Origin: Burkholderiales bacterium
GTDB taxonomy: Bacteria > Pseudomonadota > Gammaproteobacteria > Burkholderiales > SG8-41
Direction of reading: 5' to 3'
DNA length: 47,295 nucleotides
NCBI GenBank assembly: GCA_030833315.1
Contig: JAURHM010000023.1
Location: 1-47,295, forward strand
This document shows positions 1-8,252 of this stretch, one piece after another (position 1 is the stretch's first letter; each line of letters begins with the position of its first letter). The notes beneath the pieces are model-generated. The model had not been told where the DNA came from, did not search any database, and saw nothing but the letters and a program-made list of their open reading frames with translations. The position numbers and the translations under genes are program-made.

Positions 1-608
1 ACATGGCGAAGCAGGATGCGTGCCTCACCGATGCCCATGCACACGGCCGCTTCGACATATTCCTTGCGCAGTTCGACCAGTGCGGCGGCGCGTACGGTCC
101 GCGCGTAATAGGCCCATTGCACGACCACCAGCGCGAGGATGATGCGGTCGATGCCCTGGCCGGTCAGTGCGAGCAGGATCAGCGCAACCAGAATGGCGGG
201 GAAGGAGAGCTGCAGGTCGACGATACGCATGATCAGTCCGTCGATCCAGCCGCCGGCACGGGCGGCTGTCATTCCGGAGATTACGCCCAGCGCCAGTGCA
301 AGGACGGTGGAGGTGATACCGACGCCGAGGCTGATGCGCAAACCGTAGAGGATTGCCGACAGCATGTCGCGACCCTGATCGTCGGTACCCAGCCAGTAGG
401 TTGATCCGGCGCTGCTTTTTACACCGGGTGCAAGCTTGGCATCAAGGATGTCGAGTTGCGCGAGGTCGTAGGGGTTCTGCGGCGCCAGCCACGGCGCTGC
501 GAGGGCACAGAACAGCAGCGCAGCCAGCAGCCAGAAGGACAGCAGCGCAATGCGGTCGCGGGCGAAATTTGCGGCGAGCAGGCGGGTGGGCAGGGCGATC
601 GTGCTCAT
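1..608 (-). CDS. Peptide-type ABC transporter permease, DppC-like (partial, 3' end outside window)
   Basis: Second inner-membrane permease of a peptide/nickel-type ABC importer. The reading frame starts with ATG at 608 and runs off the left edge after about 202 residues, so the C-terminus is missing. An N-terminal hydrophobic segment is followed by the short periplasmic stretch and the GTDDQGRDMLS motif typical of DppC/OppC proteins. Further membrane segments follow, and near the edge there is the EAA loop (EAAVCMGIGEARILLRH) that docks the ATPase. Its ATG overlaps the stop of the upstream permease gene by an ATGA arrangement, which suggests translational coupling. The ATPase genes are not in the window. 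Substrate cannot be told; peptides are the family default. Confidence 0.9.
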   Translation of the reverse strand, partial: MSTIALPTRLLAANFARDRIALLSFWLLAALLFCALAAPWLAPQNPYDLAQLDILDAKLAPGVKSSAGSTYWLGTDDQGRDMLSAILYGLRISLGVGITSTVLALALGVISGMTAARAGGWIDGLIMRIVDLQLSFPAILVALILLALTGQGIDRIILALVVVQWAYYARTVRAAALVELRKEYVEAAVCMGIGEARILLRH

Positions 609-1579
609 CGCGCATCCCCGGCCTGCACCCGTGGATCGAGCACCGCATAAAGCAGATCAACCAGCAGATTGATCAGGATGAACAGGCTGACTGTCGCCAG
701 CAGGTAAGCGACGATCACCGGCCGGTCGAGCACATTGATCGAATCAATCAGCAGCTTGCCCATGCCGGGCCATGCAAAAACAGTTTCAGTAACGATGGCA
801 AAAGCGATCAGCGAACCCAGTTCCAGTCCGGCCACGGTGACGATGGGGATCAGGATGTTGGGCATCACATGCGAACGCACGACGGCACATTCACTGAGGC
901 CTTTGGCCCGGGCGTAGCGCACATAATCCTGCAGCATGGCGTCCTGCGTGCCGGCGCGGGTCAGACGGACCAGCAGCGCCAGTTTGAACAGCGCCAGCGT
1001 TGTGGCGGGCAGCAGCAGGTGGCGCAGGCCGTCAGCGGTGAAAATGCTCAGCGGAATGCCGAAGACATCGACGGTTGCGCCGCGGCCGGTCGTCGGCAGC
1101 CAGCCCAGCTGCACCGAAAACACCATGATCAGCAGCAGCCCGACCCAGAAGGTCGGCAGTGCAAATCCCAGTGTCGACAGCGTCATGATGGTGCGCGCCA
1201 GCCATGAGTGCGGACGCAGACCGGCCAGCAGACCGAGCGGGATGCCGATGCCGACGGCGATCAGCATTGCCGCCAGCGCGAGTTCCAGCGTGGCCGGCAT
1301 GCGTTCGAGGATCAGCGTGATGGCCGGCACGCTGGCAGCGAAGGAAACACCGAGGTCGCCGCCGAGCGCGCCGCGGAAAAACATCCAGTACTGTTCCCAC
1401 AACGGACGGTCGAGACCGAGCAGCGCGGTGGCGCGGGCGATTTCCGCCTGGTCGGCCTGCGGATTGATCAGCAGTTCCACCGGATTGCCGATGGCATACA
1501 CCCCGGCGAAGACCAGCAGTGACATCACCAGCAGTGTGGCGGCACTCCACGCCAGCCGCCGCAGCATGTACGTCAGCAA
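605..1579 (-). CDS. Peptide-type ABC transporter permease, DppB-like
   Basis: First integral-membrane subunit of the peptide-type importer, 324 residues, the usual size for DppB/OppB/GsiC. The N-terminus begins MLTYMLRRLAWS, the typical first helix, followed by a periplasmic domain and several hydrophobic segments. The EAA-type loop is near residue 220 (YVRYARAKGLSECAVVRSHVMPN). It lies 9 bases after the binding-protein gene and overlaps the next permease by ATGA, so the three genes read as one operon. The C-terminal LLYAVLDPRVQAG is a conserved family ending. The specific ligand is not evident. Confidence 0.92.
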   Translation of the reverse strand: MLTYMLRRLAWSAATLLVMSLLVFAGVYAIGNPVELLINPQADQAEIARATALLGLDRPLWEQYWMFFRGALGGDLGVSFAASVPAITLILERMPATLELALAAMLIAVGIGIPLGLLAGLRPHSWLARTIMTLSTLGFALPTFWVGLLLIMVFSVQLGWLPTTGRGATVDVFGIPLSIFTADGLRHLLLPATTLALFKLALLVRLTRAGTQDAMLQDYVRYARAKGLSECAVVRSHVMPNILIPIVTVAGLELGSLIAFAIVTETVFAWPGMGKLLIDSINVLDRPVIVAYLLATVSLFILINLLVDLLYAVLDPRVQAGDAR

Positions 1580-1588
1580 GGCACGCCC

Positions 1589-3181
1589 TCAGCGCGGCGT
1601 GAAATGGTGGGCAAAGGTGAACTCATCGGTGCGCGGCACATAGGCCAGATTCGCGCGCATCGCCCAGCTGACCACCTGGTGATGCAGCGGAATGAAGGCG
1701 AGGTCCTGCATCGCCATCGCACTGGCATCGCGCGCCAGGGTTTCGCGTTTGCTGCGATCCACGCTGCCTAGCGCCTGTTCCATCAGTTTTTCGACTTTCG
1801 GATTGTTGTAACGGCCCCAGTTCCAGGCGCCATAACCCTTGTCGGCATTGGGCGTTGCAACCAGTGAACGCAGCGACAGATCGGCGGCAAAGGAACCCCA
1901 ACCAAGCAGCGCGAAGCTGATTTCCTCTTTGCGCACGCGGCCGAGAAAGGCTGACATCGGTGCCGCTTCCACGCGGGTCTGGATGCCGATGCGTGTCAGT
2001 AATTGCGCAACGGTCTGCAGTACCTGTTCATCGTTGATATAACGGTTGTTCGGTCCGGCGAGTGTCACGCGGAAACCATTGGGATAACCGGCTTCAGCGA
2101 GAAGGCGTTTGGCGCCTTCCGGATCATGGGCTTCGGTTTTCAGCGCGCTGTAACCGAACACGCCGGGCGACACGACATTGGCTGCAGGCAGCGCGAGGCC
2201 TTCCATCACACGCTCAGCGATGGCCTGTCGATTGATCGCTTTGGACATCGCGCGCCGCACGCGCAGATCCATGAAGGGATTGGCGGACAGCGGTTTGCCG
2301 TTGAGGTCGCTGACGCCGGGTGGCTGTGCGCGGTATTGATCAAGATGTAGCAGGATGGTGCGCCAGGAGGTTGTCTGGGTAACGTGTAATTTATTGTTTT
2401 TATTTATGTTTTTGATGTCCGCGGATGGCACGTGTTCAATCACGTCGAGTTCACCGGAGAGCAGGGCCGCGGTGCGCGAAGGATCGGCAGGAAGGATGCG
2501 CAGCGTGACCTTGTCCCAGGCTGGTGCCTTGCCCCACCACTGTTCGTTGCGCGTCAGTTCCAGCCGGTCGCCGCGTTGATAGCGCAGGAATTTGTAAGGT
2601 CCTGTGCCGACCAGTGCGCGGCCCGAATCAAAATCTTCAGGGCCGGCGTTTTGCGCGTGTTTTTTTGAAACAATCAGGATCGAGTTCAGATCTTCGGGCA
2701 GCGCACCGTAGGGATATTTGGTTTTTACACGCAGCGTGTTTGCATCGACTACCGTAGTCGATGCCACAGCACGTACGTATGCGGCAAAACCGCCGGGACT
2801 GCCCTTGATCGACAGCGGCCGTGCCAGCGAGAACGCCACATCGTCCGCGGTCAGTGGTGAGCCATCATGGAATTTCACGCCGCGGCGCAGATTGAATTCC
2901 CAGGTCGTCGCGTCGATTGCGCGCCAGCGTTCGGCGAGACCGGGTATCAGCCGGGTTTGCGGATCGACATCGGTCAGCGATTCAAAAACATGCCTTGCTA
3001 CCGTCAGATTGGGCTGGGCGGCGAGGTATTGCGGATCCAGCGAAGTGACTTCACCGGAGAGGCCGATGCGCAGTTCGGCAGCGCCGGCCCCGGCCCCGGC
3101 GGCAAACAGACTCAGTGCAGCGCAAAGCAGTCGCAGGTGTTTTGTAAGCGGGTAGTGTTTCATGGTGCGAGGATACCGCAT
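1589..3181 (-). CDS. ABC transporter periplasmic substrate-binding protein, family 5 (peptide/nickel type)
   Basis: Periplasmic solute receptor that delivers ligand to the two permeases downstream. It has 530 residues, close to the 500-540 usual for the DppA/OppA/NikA class. A signal peptide ends around AGAGAGAAELRIG, and the mature part carries family motifs such as WEFNLRRGVKFHDGSPLTADDV and GTGPYKF. A second ATG six codons in (position 3163) gives a more standard signal-peptide n-region. The upstream ATG has only a weak GAG five bases before it, so the exact start is uncertain. The divergent neighbour is an M20 amidohydrolase, which hints at uptake of a peptide or acylated amino acid, but this is inference. 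Confidence 0.9.
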   Translation of the reverse strand: MRYPRTMKHYPLTKHLRLLCAALSLFAAGAGAGAAELRIGLSGEVTSLDPQYLAAQPNLTVARHVFESLTDVDPQTRLIPGLAERWRAIDATTWEFNLRRGVKFHDGSPLTADDVAFSLARPLSIKGSPGGFAAYVRAVASTTVVDANTLRVKTKYPYGALPEDLNSILIVSKKHAQNAGPEDFDSGRALVGTGPYKFLRYQRGDRLELTRNEQWWGKAPAWDKVTLRILPADPSRTAALLSGELDVIEHVPSADIKNINKNNKLHVTQTTSWRTILLHLDQYRAQPPGVSDLNGKPLSANPFMDLRVRRAMSKAINRQAIAERVMEGLALPAANVVSPGVFGYSALKTEAHDPEGAKRLLAEAGYPNGFRVTLAGPNNRYINDEQVLQTVAQLLTRIGIQTRVEAAPMSAFLGRVRKEEISFALLGWGSFAADLSLRSLVATPNADKGYGAWNWGRYNNPKVEKLMEQALGSVDRSKRETLARDASAMAMQDLAFIPLHHQVVSWAMRANLAYVPRTDEFTFAHHFTPR

Positions 3182-3256
3182 GCCGCTCAGGTTTCCGCCC
3201 GCATTGACAGGGTATTGAGGCCTGCCTATGCTGGCTCTTTAACAAGGGATGTTCTG

Positions 3257-4438
3257 ATGAAGCCTCAAGCCGCCGCCTCTGCAGAAACGCTGGCGCTGCT
3301 CAAGACGCTGATCGCGTTCCCGACCGTCAGCCGCGATTCCAACCTCGAACTGATCGACTACCTGCAGGAATATCTGCGCCCGCTGGATGCCGATTGCCGG
3401 CTGACCTATGACCGCGACCGGCGCAAAGCCAATCTGTTTGCGACGCTGGGGCCGCGCGGAGAACCGGGCATCGTGCTGTCGGGTCATACCGATGTGGTGC
3501 CGGTGGACGGCCAGGACTGGGCCACCGATCCTTTTGTGCTGACTGAGCGCGATGGACGGCTCTACGGCCGCGGCTCTTCCGACATGAAGGGTTTCATCGC
3601 CTGCGTACTGGCGGTGATCCCCGGCGTGGCGAGGCAGGGGCTGCGCACGCCGGTGCATCTTGCCTTCAGTTATGACGAGGAAGTCGGTTGTCTGGGCGTG
3701 CGCGGTTTGCTGAGCGATTTGCAGCAGGCAGGCATCAGGCCGCGTTCCTGCATCGTCGGTGAACCCACGGAAATGCGTTCAGTAATTGCGCACAAGGGCA
3801 AGCAGAGTTATCGCTGCACCGTGCGCGGGCTGGCCTCACATTCGGCTTATGCGCCTTTCGGCGTCAATGCGGTGGAGGCGGCCGCCGAGGCCGTGGCCTT
3901 CCTGAAGCAGATGGCGCGGCGGCACCGTGACCGCGGCCCCTTTGACCGCGGTTTTGATGTGGCTTACACGACGGTGCACACCGGCGTGATCCACGGTGGT
4001 ACCGCACTGAACATCGTGCCGCATGAATGCGTGTTTGATTTCGAGTTCCGCAACCTGCCGGGCGATGACCCGCAGTCGCTGCTGCACGAGTTCGAGCAGC
4101 ATCTGCGTACGGTGATCGAACCGGAAATGCAGGCGGTTGATCCACGCAGCGGTTTTACGCTGGTGAAAATGTCGGAAATGCCGGCTTTGAATACGGCGCC
4201 GGAGGCGGGCATTACCGCACTGGCGCAGGAGCTGTCAGGCAACGGTGATATCTCCAAGGTGTCTTTCGGCACCGAGGCTGCGCATTTTCAGGTGGCGGGG
4301 GTACCGACCATCGTTTGCGGTCCGGGCTCGATCCGTGAGGCGCACAAGCCCGATGAGTTCGTCACGCTGGCGCAAATCGCGCAATGCGAAGACTTTCTGC
4401 GCCGTCTGGGCACCCGGCTGGTTGCCGGGAACCCGTAA
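3257..4438 (+). CDS. argE: M20-family deacylase, acetylornithine deacetylase (ArgE)-like
   Basis: Zinc-dependent amidohydrolase of 393 residues. The ATG at 3257 has AAGGGA eight bases upstream, and the family's N-terminal helix starts here. Metal and catalytic positions of the M20 family are visible: His77 and Asp79 in SGHTDVVP, Asp109 in GRGSSDMKG, the Glu141-Glu142 pair in YDEEVG, Glu169 in GEPTEM, and His363 in EAHKPDEF. Family homology supports removal of an acetyl group from N-acetylornithine to give ornithine. Many betaproteobacteria recycle the acetyl group with ArgJ instead. The divergent peptide ABC transporter next door makes a catabolic role on peptides or N-acyl amino acids a real alternative. 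Confidence 0.85.
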   Translation: MKPQAAASAETLALLKTLIAFPTVSRDSNLELIDYLQEYLRPLDADCRLTYDRDRRKANLFATLGPRGEPGIVLSGHTDVVPVDGQDWATDPFVLTERDGRLYGRGSSDMKGFIACVLAVIPGVARQGLRTPVHLAFSYDEEVGCLGVRGLLSDLQQAGIRPRSCIVGEPTEMRSVIAHKGKQSYRCTVRGLASHSAYAPFGVNAVEAAAEAVAFLKQMARRHRDRGPFDRGFDVAYTTVHTGVIHGGTALNIVPHECVFDFEFRNLPGDDPQSLLHEFEQHLRTVIEPEMQAVDPRSGFTLVKMSEMPALNTAPEAGITALAQELSGNGDISKVSFGTEAAHFQVAGVPTIVCGPGSIREAHKPDEFVTLAQIAQCEDFLRRLGTRLVAGNP

Positions 4439-4447
4439 GCATCCGGA

Positions 4448-4843
4448 TCAGTTGTCGGTGGTGGCGACGAACTTCGGATCGTCCTGGTGTTCGCGTTCGA
4501 ACTGCAGGAACTCGTAATAACCGCAGCGCTTGCCGTCCGGGTAGGAGTGACATACGCTCGGACGCGCTTCATACACCGTACAGCAGCGCTTTTTGGTATC
4601 GAACATTTTGCAGATCTTGCCAAAATGCTTGTCTTCCTGCTGTTTCAGCGAGCGTACTTTCTCGGAACGGTCAAAACGCGTGTAGCGTGACTCGGCCTGG
4701 GCATAGGTGATGCCAAAGTGTTTGGCCAGCCGCGCGATGTCGCGTTTGCCGACTTCGATCAGCGGGTAGCTGCAGCAATACCCGGGGCATTTGCTGCAAT
4801 CGTACTTCACGGCGGATTTTTTCTTCGTGGTGCTTGCGGCCAT
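4448..4843 (-). CDS. YkgJ-family cysteine cluster protein
   Basis: Small cytosolic protein of 131 residues with the CxxCxxxCC signature near the N-terminus (CSKCPGYCC), then paired Cys residues around KICKMFDTKKRCC, SVCHSYPDGKRC and GYYEF. This is the pattern of the YkgJ/UPF0153 family, thought to bind a metal, probably zinc or an iron-sulfur cluster. The biochemical role of the family is not established. It converges on the M20 gene with only 9 bases between the stops and is not obviously in an operon. The N-terminal KKKSAVK stretch is basic. Confidence 0.85.
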   Translation of the reverse strand: MAASTTKKKSAVKYDCSKCPGYCCSYPLIEVGKRDIARLAKHFGITYAQAESRYTRFDRSEKVRSLKQQEDKHFGKICKMFDTKKRCCTVYEARPSVCHSYPDGKRCGYYEFLQFEREHQDDPKFVATTDN

Positions 4844-4926
4844 GGTTTCATGCGCGCCGGCGTTGTGGCGCGCCTCCCTTAAAAAGCGCGCATTCTACCT
4901 GCGTGTGCAGTGCGCTGGCGAGGATT

Positions 4927-5661
4927 TCAGTGATGCAGAATTTTTGATAGGAACTGTTGGGCACGTTCCGAGCGCGGGGTGCCGAAGAATTCGGTTTTGG
5001 GTGCATCTTCAACGATTTCGCCGCGATCCATGAAGATGACGCGGTGGGCAACTTTGCGCGCGAAACCCATTTCATGGGTGACGCACATCATGGTCATGCC
5101 CTCCTGTGCCAATTCGACCATCACATCCAGCACTTCGTTGATCATTTCCGGGTCCAGTGCCGATGTGGGTTCGTCGAACAGCATGGCGATTGGATCCATC
5201 GCGAGGCCGCGGGCAATGGCCACGCGCTGCTGCTGGCCGCCGGAGAGCTGCCCCGGGAATTTTTGTGCATGATCGATTAGGCCGACGCGCTTGAGAAGGG
5301 CCTGGGATTTTTCCGTGGCTTCTTCGGTGCTGCGGCCGAGAACCTTGACCTGTGCAAGGTTCAGGTTCGCGGTGACGTTCATGTGCGGAAACAGTTCGAA
5401 GTTCTGGAACACCATGCCGATCTTGGCGCGCAGTTGCGGCAGGTTGGTCGACTTGTCGCCCACGGACTTGCCGTTTACGATCATTTCACCCTGCTGGAAT
5501 GGTTCGAGGCCGTTGACGCATTTGATCAGGGTTGATTTGCCGGAGCCCGAGGGGCCGCAGACCACGACGACCTCGCCTTTTTCGACCTGGGTCGTGCAGT
5601 TCTTCAGCACCTGGAAGTTGCCGTACCACTTGCTGATATTTTTGAATTCGATCATGGCCAT
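4927..5661 (-). CDS. gltL: Glutamate/aspartate-type amino acid ABC transporter ATPase
   Basis: Cytoplasmic ATPase that powers the adjacent polar amino acid importer, 244 residues. It has Walker A GPSGSGKST near residue 35, the Q-loop in VFQNFELFPHMNVT, the ABC signature LSGGQQQRVAIARGLA, Walker B AMLFDEPTSALDPE and the switch His in VTHEMGFA. These sequences are those of the GlnQ/GltL group. The chosen ATG has GGAAGG nine bases upstream; an internal ATG two codons later is also possible. It follows the permease gene by 14 bases and is the last gene of the glt cluster. Confidence 0.93.
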   Translation of the reverse strand: MAMIEFKNISKWYGNFQVLKNCTTQVEKGEVVVVCGPSGSGKSTLIKCVNGLEPFQQGEMIVNGKSVGDKSTNLPQLRAKIGMVFQNFELFPHMNVTANLNLAQVKVLGRSTEEATEKSQALLKRVGLIDHAQKFPGQLSGGQQQRVAIARGLAMDPIAMLFDEPTSALDPEMINEVLDVMVELAQEGMTMMCVTHEMGFARKVAHRVIFMDRGEIVEDAPKTEFFGTPRSERAQQFLSKILHH

Positions 5662-5675
5662 GGGAAATTGCCTTC

Positions 5676-6365
5676 CTAACGCGGCGGGGTGATTCGCATT
5701 TGCAGCCGCTTGACGATTAACGACGCGATGAAACAGAGGACAAAATAAACCAGAGCGGCGAACAGGTACATTTCCACCAGTCGTCCGTCACGCTGGGCGA
5801 CCTTGCTGGCCGCCCCCATGAAATCGGTGAGGCCCACCACGTACACCAGGGAAGTGTCCTGGAACAGGATGATGCCCTGGGTCAGCAGGATCGGCACCAT
5901 GTTGCGGAAGGCCTGGGGCAGCACGACCTGGATGGTGGCCTGCCAGTAATTGAGTCCCAGCGCATAGGCGGCGTTGATCTGGCCTGCAGGCACGCTCTGG
6001 ATGCCGGCGCGGATGATTTCACAATAATACGCGGCCTCAAACAGCGTGAAGGCGATCAGCGCCGAATGGAAGGGGCCGATGCCCTGGGCATAGCTGTCGC
6101 CCGAGAAGTGCTTGATGGCGATCGGTACCAGAAAATAGAACCAGAAAATCACCAGGATCAGCGGCGTCGAGCGCAGCAGGTTGACGTAGCCGCTGGCGGG
6201 CAGGCTGATCGCCTTGATGCTGGAGAGGCGCATCAGCGCCAAGACGGTGCCGAGGACAATGCCGCCGATCATGGCCAGCGCGGTGAGGCCCAGCGAAAAC
6301 ATCATGCCCTGACCCATATAGGGCAGGGCGCGCTGGATGACGTCGAAGTCGAAATCGCTGAACAT
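5676..6365 (-). CDS. gltK: Glutamate/aspartate ABC transporter permease, GltK-like
   Basis: Inner-membrane permease of 229 residues, a usual size for the His/Glu/Gln/Arg permease family. Several hydrophobic segments are visible, with the EAA-type loop around residue 145 (INAAYALGLNYWQATIQVVLPQAF, here in shortened form). FQDTSLVYVVGLTDFMGAA near the C-terminus is a family feature. It starts three bases after the stop of the preceding permease, so the two are almost certainly translated from one transcript and form a heterodimeric channel. Confidence 0.92.
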   Translation of the reverse strand: MFSDFDFDVIQRALPYMGQGMMFSLGLTALAMIGGIVLGTVLALMRLSSIKAISLPASGYVNLLRSTPLILVIFWFYFLVPIAIKHFSGDSYAQGIGPFHSALIAFTLFEAAYYCEIIRAGIQSVPAGQINAAYALGLNYWQATIQVVLPQAFRNMVPILLTQGIILFQDTSLVYVVGLTDFMGAASKVAQRDGRLVEMYLFAALVYFVLCFIASLIVKRLQMRITPPR

Positions 6366-6368
6366 GGC

Positions 6369-7094
6369 TTAGCGTCCCGTGCCGATGTAGCCCGGCACAC
6401 GAATCTTTGTTTCGACAAACTGCATGATGACCACCACGGCCAGTGTGATTACCACGTAGACGACGGTAGCGAGCGTAAAGATCTCGAATGTGCGGAAGGT
6501 ATATTCGGAGATGGTCCGGGCCTGTGCAGTCAGTTCGAGTACGCCGATGGTCAGTGCGACTGAAGAGTTCTTGAAGATGGTGAGGAATTCGGAGGTCAGC
6601 GGCGGCACCACGATGCGGTAGCCCATTGGCAGCAGCAGGTAGCGGTAGACCTGAGGCATGGTCAGGCCGGTGGCCAGCGCGGCATGAGTCTGTCCTCTGG
6701 GAATGGATTCGATCCCCGAACGTACCTGCTCTGCGACGCGTGATGCGGTGTAGAAACCCAATGCAAAAACAGCGCTCCAGAACTCGGGCATGGGCATGCC
6801 CTGTTTCATCCAGAGACCCAGCGACTTGGGCACCAGTTCCGGCATGACGAAGTACCAGATGAACATGTGCACCAGCAGCGGAATGTTGCGGAACAGCTCA
6901 ACGTAAACGGTGGCAAGGCCTTTCAGCCAGACGACTTTGGTCGTGCGCATGACGCCCAGCACCGAGCCCACGGTGAAGGCAATGACCCATGCGCACAGCG
7001 ATACCAGCATGGTCCATTTGATGCCGGTAATCACCCAGTCGAAATAGGTGCCACCGCCGGAAAAAGCCGGCTGTGAGAGAAAGCCGAAATCCAT
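6369..7094 (-). CDS. gltJ: Glutamate/aspartate ABC transporter permease, GltJ-like
   Basis: Inner-membrane permease of 241 residues. It has the family pattern: a first segment around WTMLVSLCAWVIAFTVGSVLG, then VELFRNIPLLVHMFIWYF, the loop THAALATGLTMPQVYRYLLLP, and FKNSSVALTIGVLELT. These resemble GltJ more than GlnP. It lies downstream of the binding-protein gene across a 79-base gap that contains a strong intrinsic terminator, so its expression likely depends on read-through. No clear Shine-Dalgarno precedes the ATG. Confidence 0.92.
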   Translation of the reverse strand: MDFGFLSQPAFSGGGTYFDWVITGIKWTMLVSLCAWVIAFTVGSVLGVMRTTKVVWLKGLATVYVELFRNIPLLVHMFIWYFVMPELVPKSLGLWMKQGMPMPEFWSAVFALGFYTASRVAEQVRSGIESIPRGQTHAALATGLTMPQVYRYLLLPMGYRIVVPPLTSEFLTIFKNSSVALTIGVLELTAQARTISEYTFRTFEIFTLATVVYVVITLAVVVIMQFVETKIRVPGYIGTGR

Positions 7095-7121
7095 GGAGGC
7101 AGTCTAACGGTGAATGCAGAA

Positions 7122-7152
7122 TAAAAAAACCGGAGAGCGGGGCTCTCCGGTT
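7122..7152 (-). terminator. Intrinsic terminator between gltI and gltJ
   Basis: Read on the minus strand, a perfect 11-base-pair stem (AACCGGAGAGC pairing with GCTCTCCGGTT, 7142-7152 and 7128-7138) with a three-base loop is followed directly by seven T residues. This is a textbook Rho-independent terminator. It sits 22 bases after the gltI stop and before gltJ, so it would trim most transcripts to gltI alone. The expected result is an excess of binding protein over membrane subunits, a common design for ABC importers. Confidence 0.85.
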
Positions 7153-7173
7153 GGGTTCAGCAGCCGTACGCCA

Positions 7174-8094
7174 TCAGCACTTCATCTTGCCGCAGGCGCC
7201 GACACCGGTGTTGTTCGGGTTCTTGATCGCGGCCTTGAGTCCATCCGACATCGGGAAGTACAGGTTGATGCCCTTGGGCGGGATTTTCGACTCGAACCAC
7301 TTGGTGTAGATCTTGTTAATTTCGCCGCTCTTGTAGATCCCGGTCACGGTATCATCAACCAGTTTTTTGAATGCGGGGTCATCTCGACGCAACATGATCG
7401 CATAGGGGTCGTCGGAGAGAAACTCGCCGATGACGACGAAATCATCCGGGTTCTTGGCGCCTGCTTTCAGGCCGTAGAGCAGGATATCGTCCATCGGAAA
7501 GGCCACGGCGCGGTCGGTCTGCACGGCGAGGAAGGATTCGGCATGGTCCTTGGACGGGATGAAGTTGATGCCGAGTTTCTTCTCGTCGTTGTAGGCTTTC
7601 ATCGCACGCTCGTTGGTTGTGCCCTGGGTGAAGACCACGGTCTTGCCTTTGAGGTCGTCGTAACCCTTGATGTCGGAATTCTTCTTGACGATGATCTTGG
7701 TGCCGGTGACGAAATAGGTCGGAGCGAAGTCCACCTGCTTCTGCCTCTCGACCGAGTTGGTGGTCGAGCCACATTCGAGGTCGATGTTGCCGCCCATCAA
7801 GATCGGAATCCGCGTCTGCGAAGTGACCGGCACGAACTCGACCTTCAGATTCGGCATTTTCAGTTCGGCTTTGACCTTGTCGACGATTTTCATGCAGATA
7901 TCGACGCCGTAGCCGATCGGCTGCTGCTTGTCATCGAGGTAGGAAAACGGCACCGAGGAGTCGCGATGACCGACCTTGATGACGCCCGTGTCCTTGATTT
8001 TTTTCAGCGTGCCAGTCAGTTCCTGTGCCTGTACCGGCGCTGTGAACAGGCTTGCAGCGGCAATGGCGGCCACCAGATGAGGAATGCGAAGCAT
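7174..8094 (-). CDS. gltI: Glutamate/aspartate ABC transporter periplasmic binding protein
   Basis: Periplasmic receptor of 306 residues in the bacterial extracellular solute-binding family 3. A signal peptide ends at PVQAQE (about residue 23). The mature protein carries TGVIKVGHRDSSVPFSYLD, YGVDICMKIVDKVKAEL and LECGSTTNSVERQKQVDFAPTYF, which are characteristic of GltI-type glutamate/aspartate binders. GGAGAT lies six bases before the ATG. Two further cysteines end the protein (ACGKMKC) and could form a disulfide. A terminator follows the gene, which suggests that it is expressed more strongly than the permeases. Confidence 0.93.
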   Translation of the reverse strand: MLRIPHLVAAIAAASLFTAPVQAQELTGTLKKIKDTGVIKVGHRDSSVPFSYLDDKQQPIGYGVDICMKIVDKVKAELKMPNLKVEFVPVTSQTRIPILMGGNIDLECGSTTNSVERQKQVDFAPTYFVTGTKIIVKKNSDIKGYDDLKGKTVVFTQGTTNERAMKAYNDEKKLGINFIPSKDHAESFLAVQTDRAVAFPMDDILLYGLKAGAKNPDDFVVIGEFLSDDPYAIMLRRDDPAFKKLVDDTVTGIYKSGEINKIYTKWFESKIPPKGINLYFPMSDGLKAAIKNPNNTGVGACGKMKC

Positions 8095-8252
8095 GGAAAT
8101 CTCCTATGGCAGTTCTGTAGCAGTTGAGAGAGTCGGGGTTGGTTTGGTTTCACGGCGAAGAATTCTTGCAAAGGGCAATTTAAGGGAGACCTGCTGTTTT
8201 GTCCAGCAGCCCGGCACGAAGGACTGTTAAAGAACTGATCATTTACAATTGG

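Noticed and set aside
8187-8212. CTGCTG...CAGCAG hairpin upstream of gltI.
   Set aside because: The six-pair stem has no T-run on either strand and no other sign of function; it may fold but does not support a terminator call.
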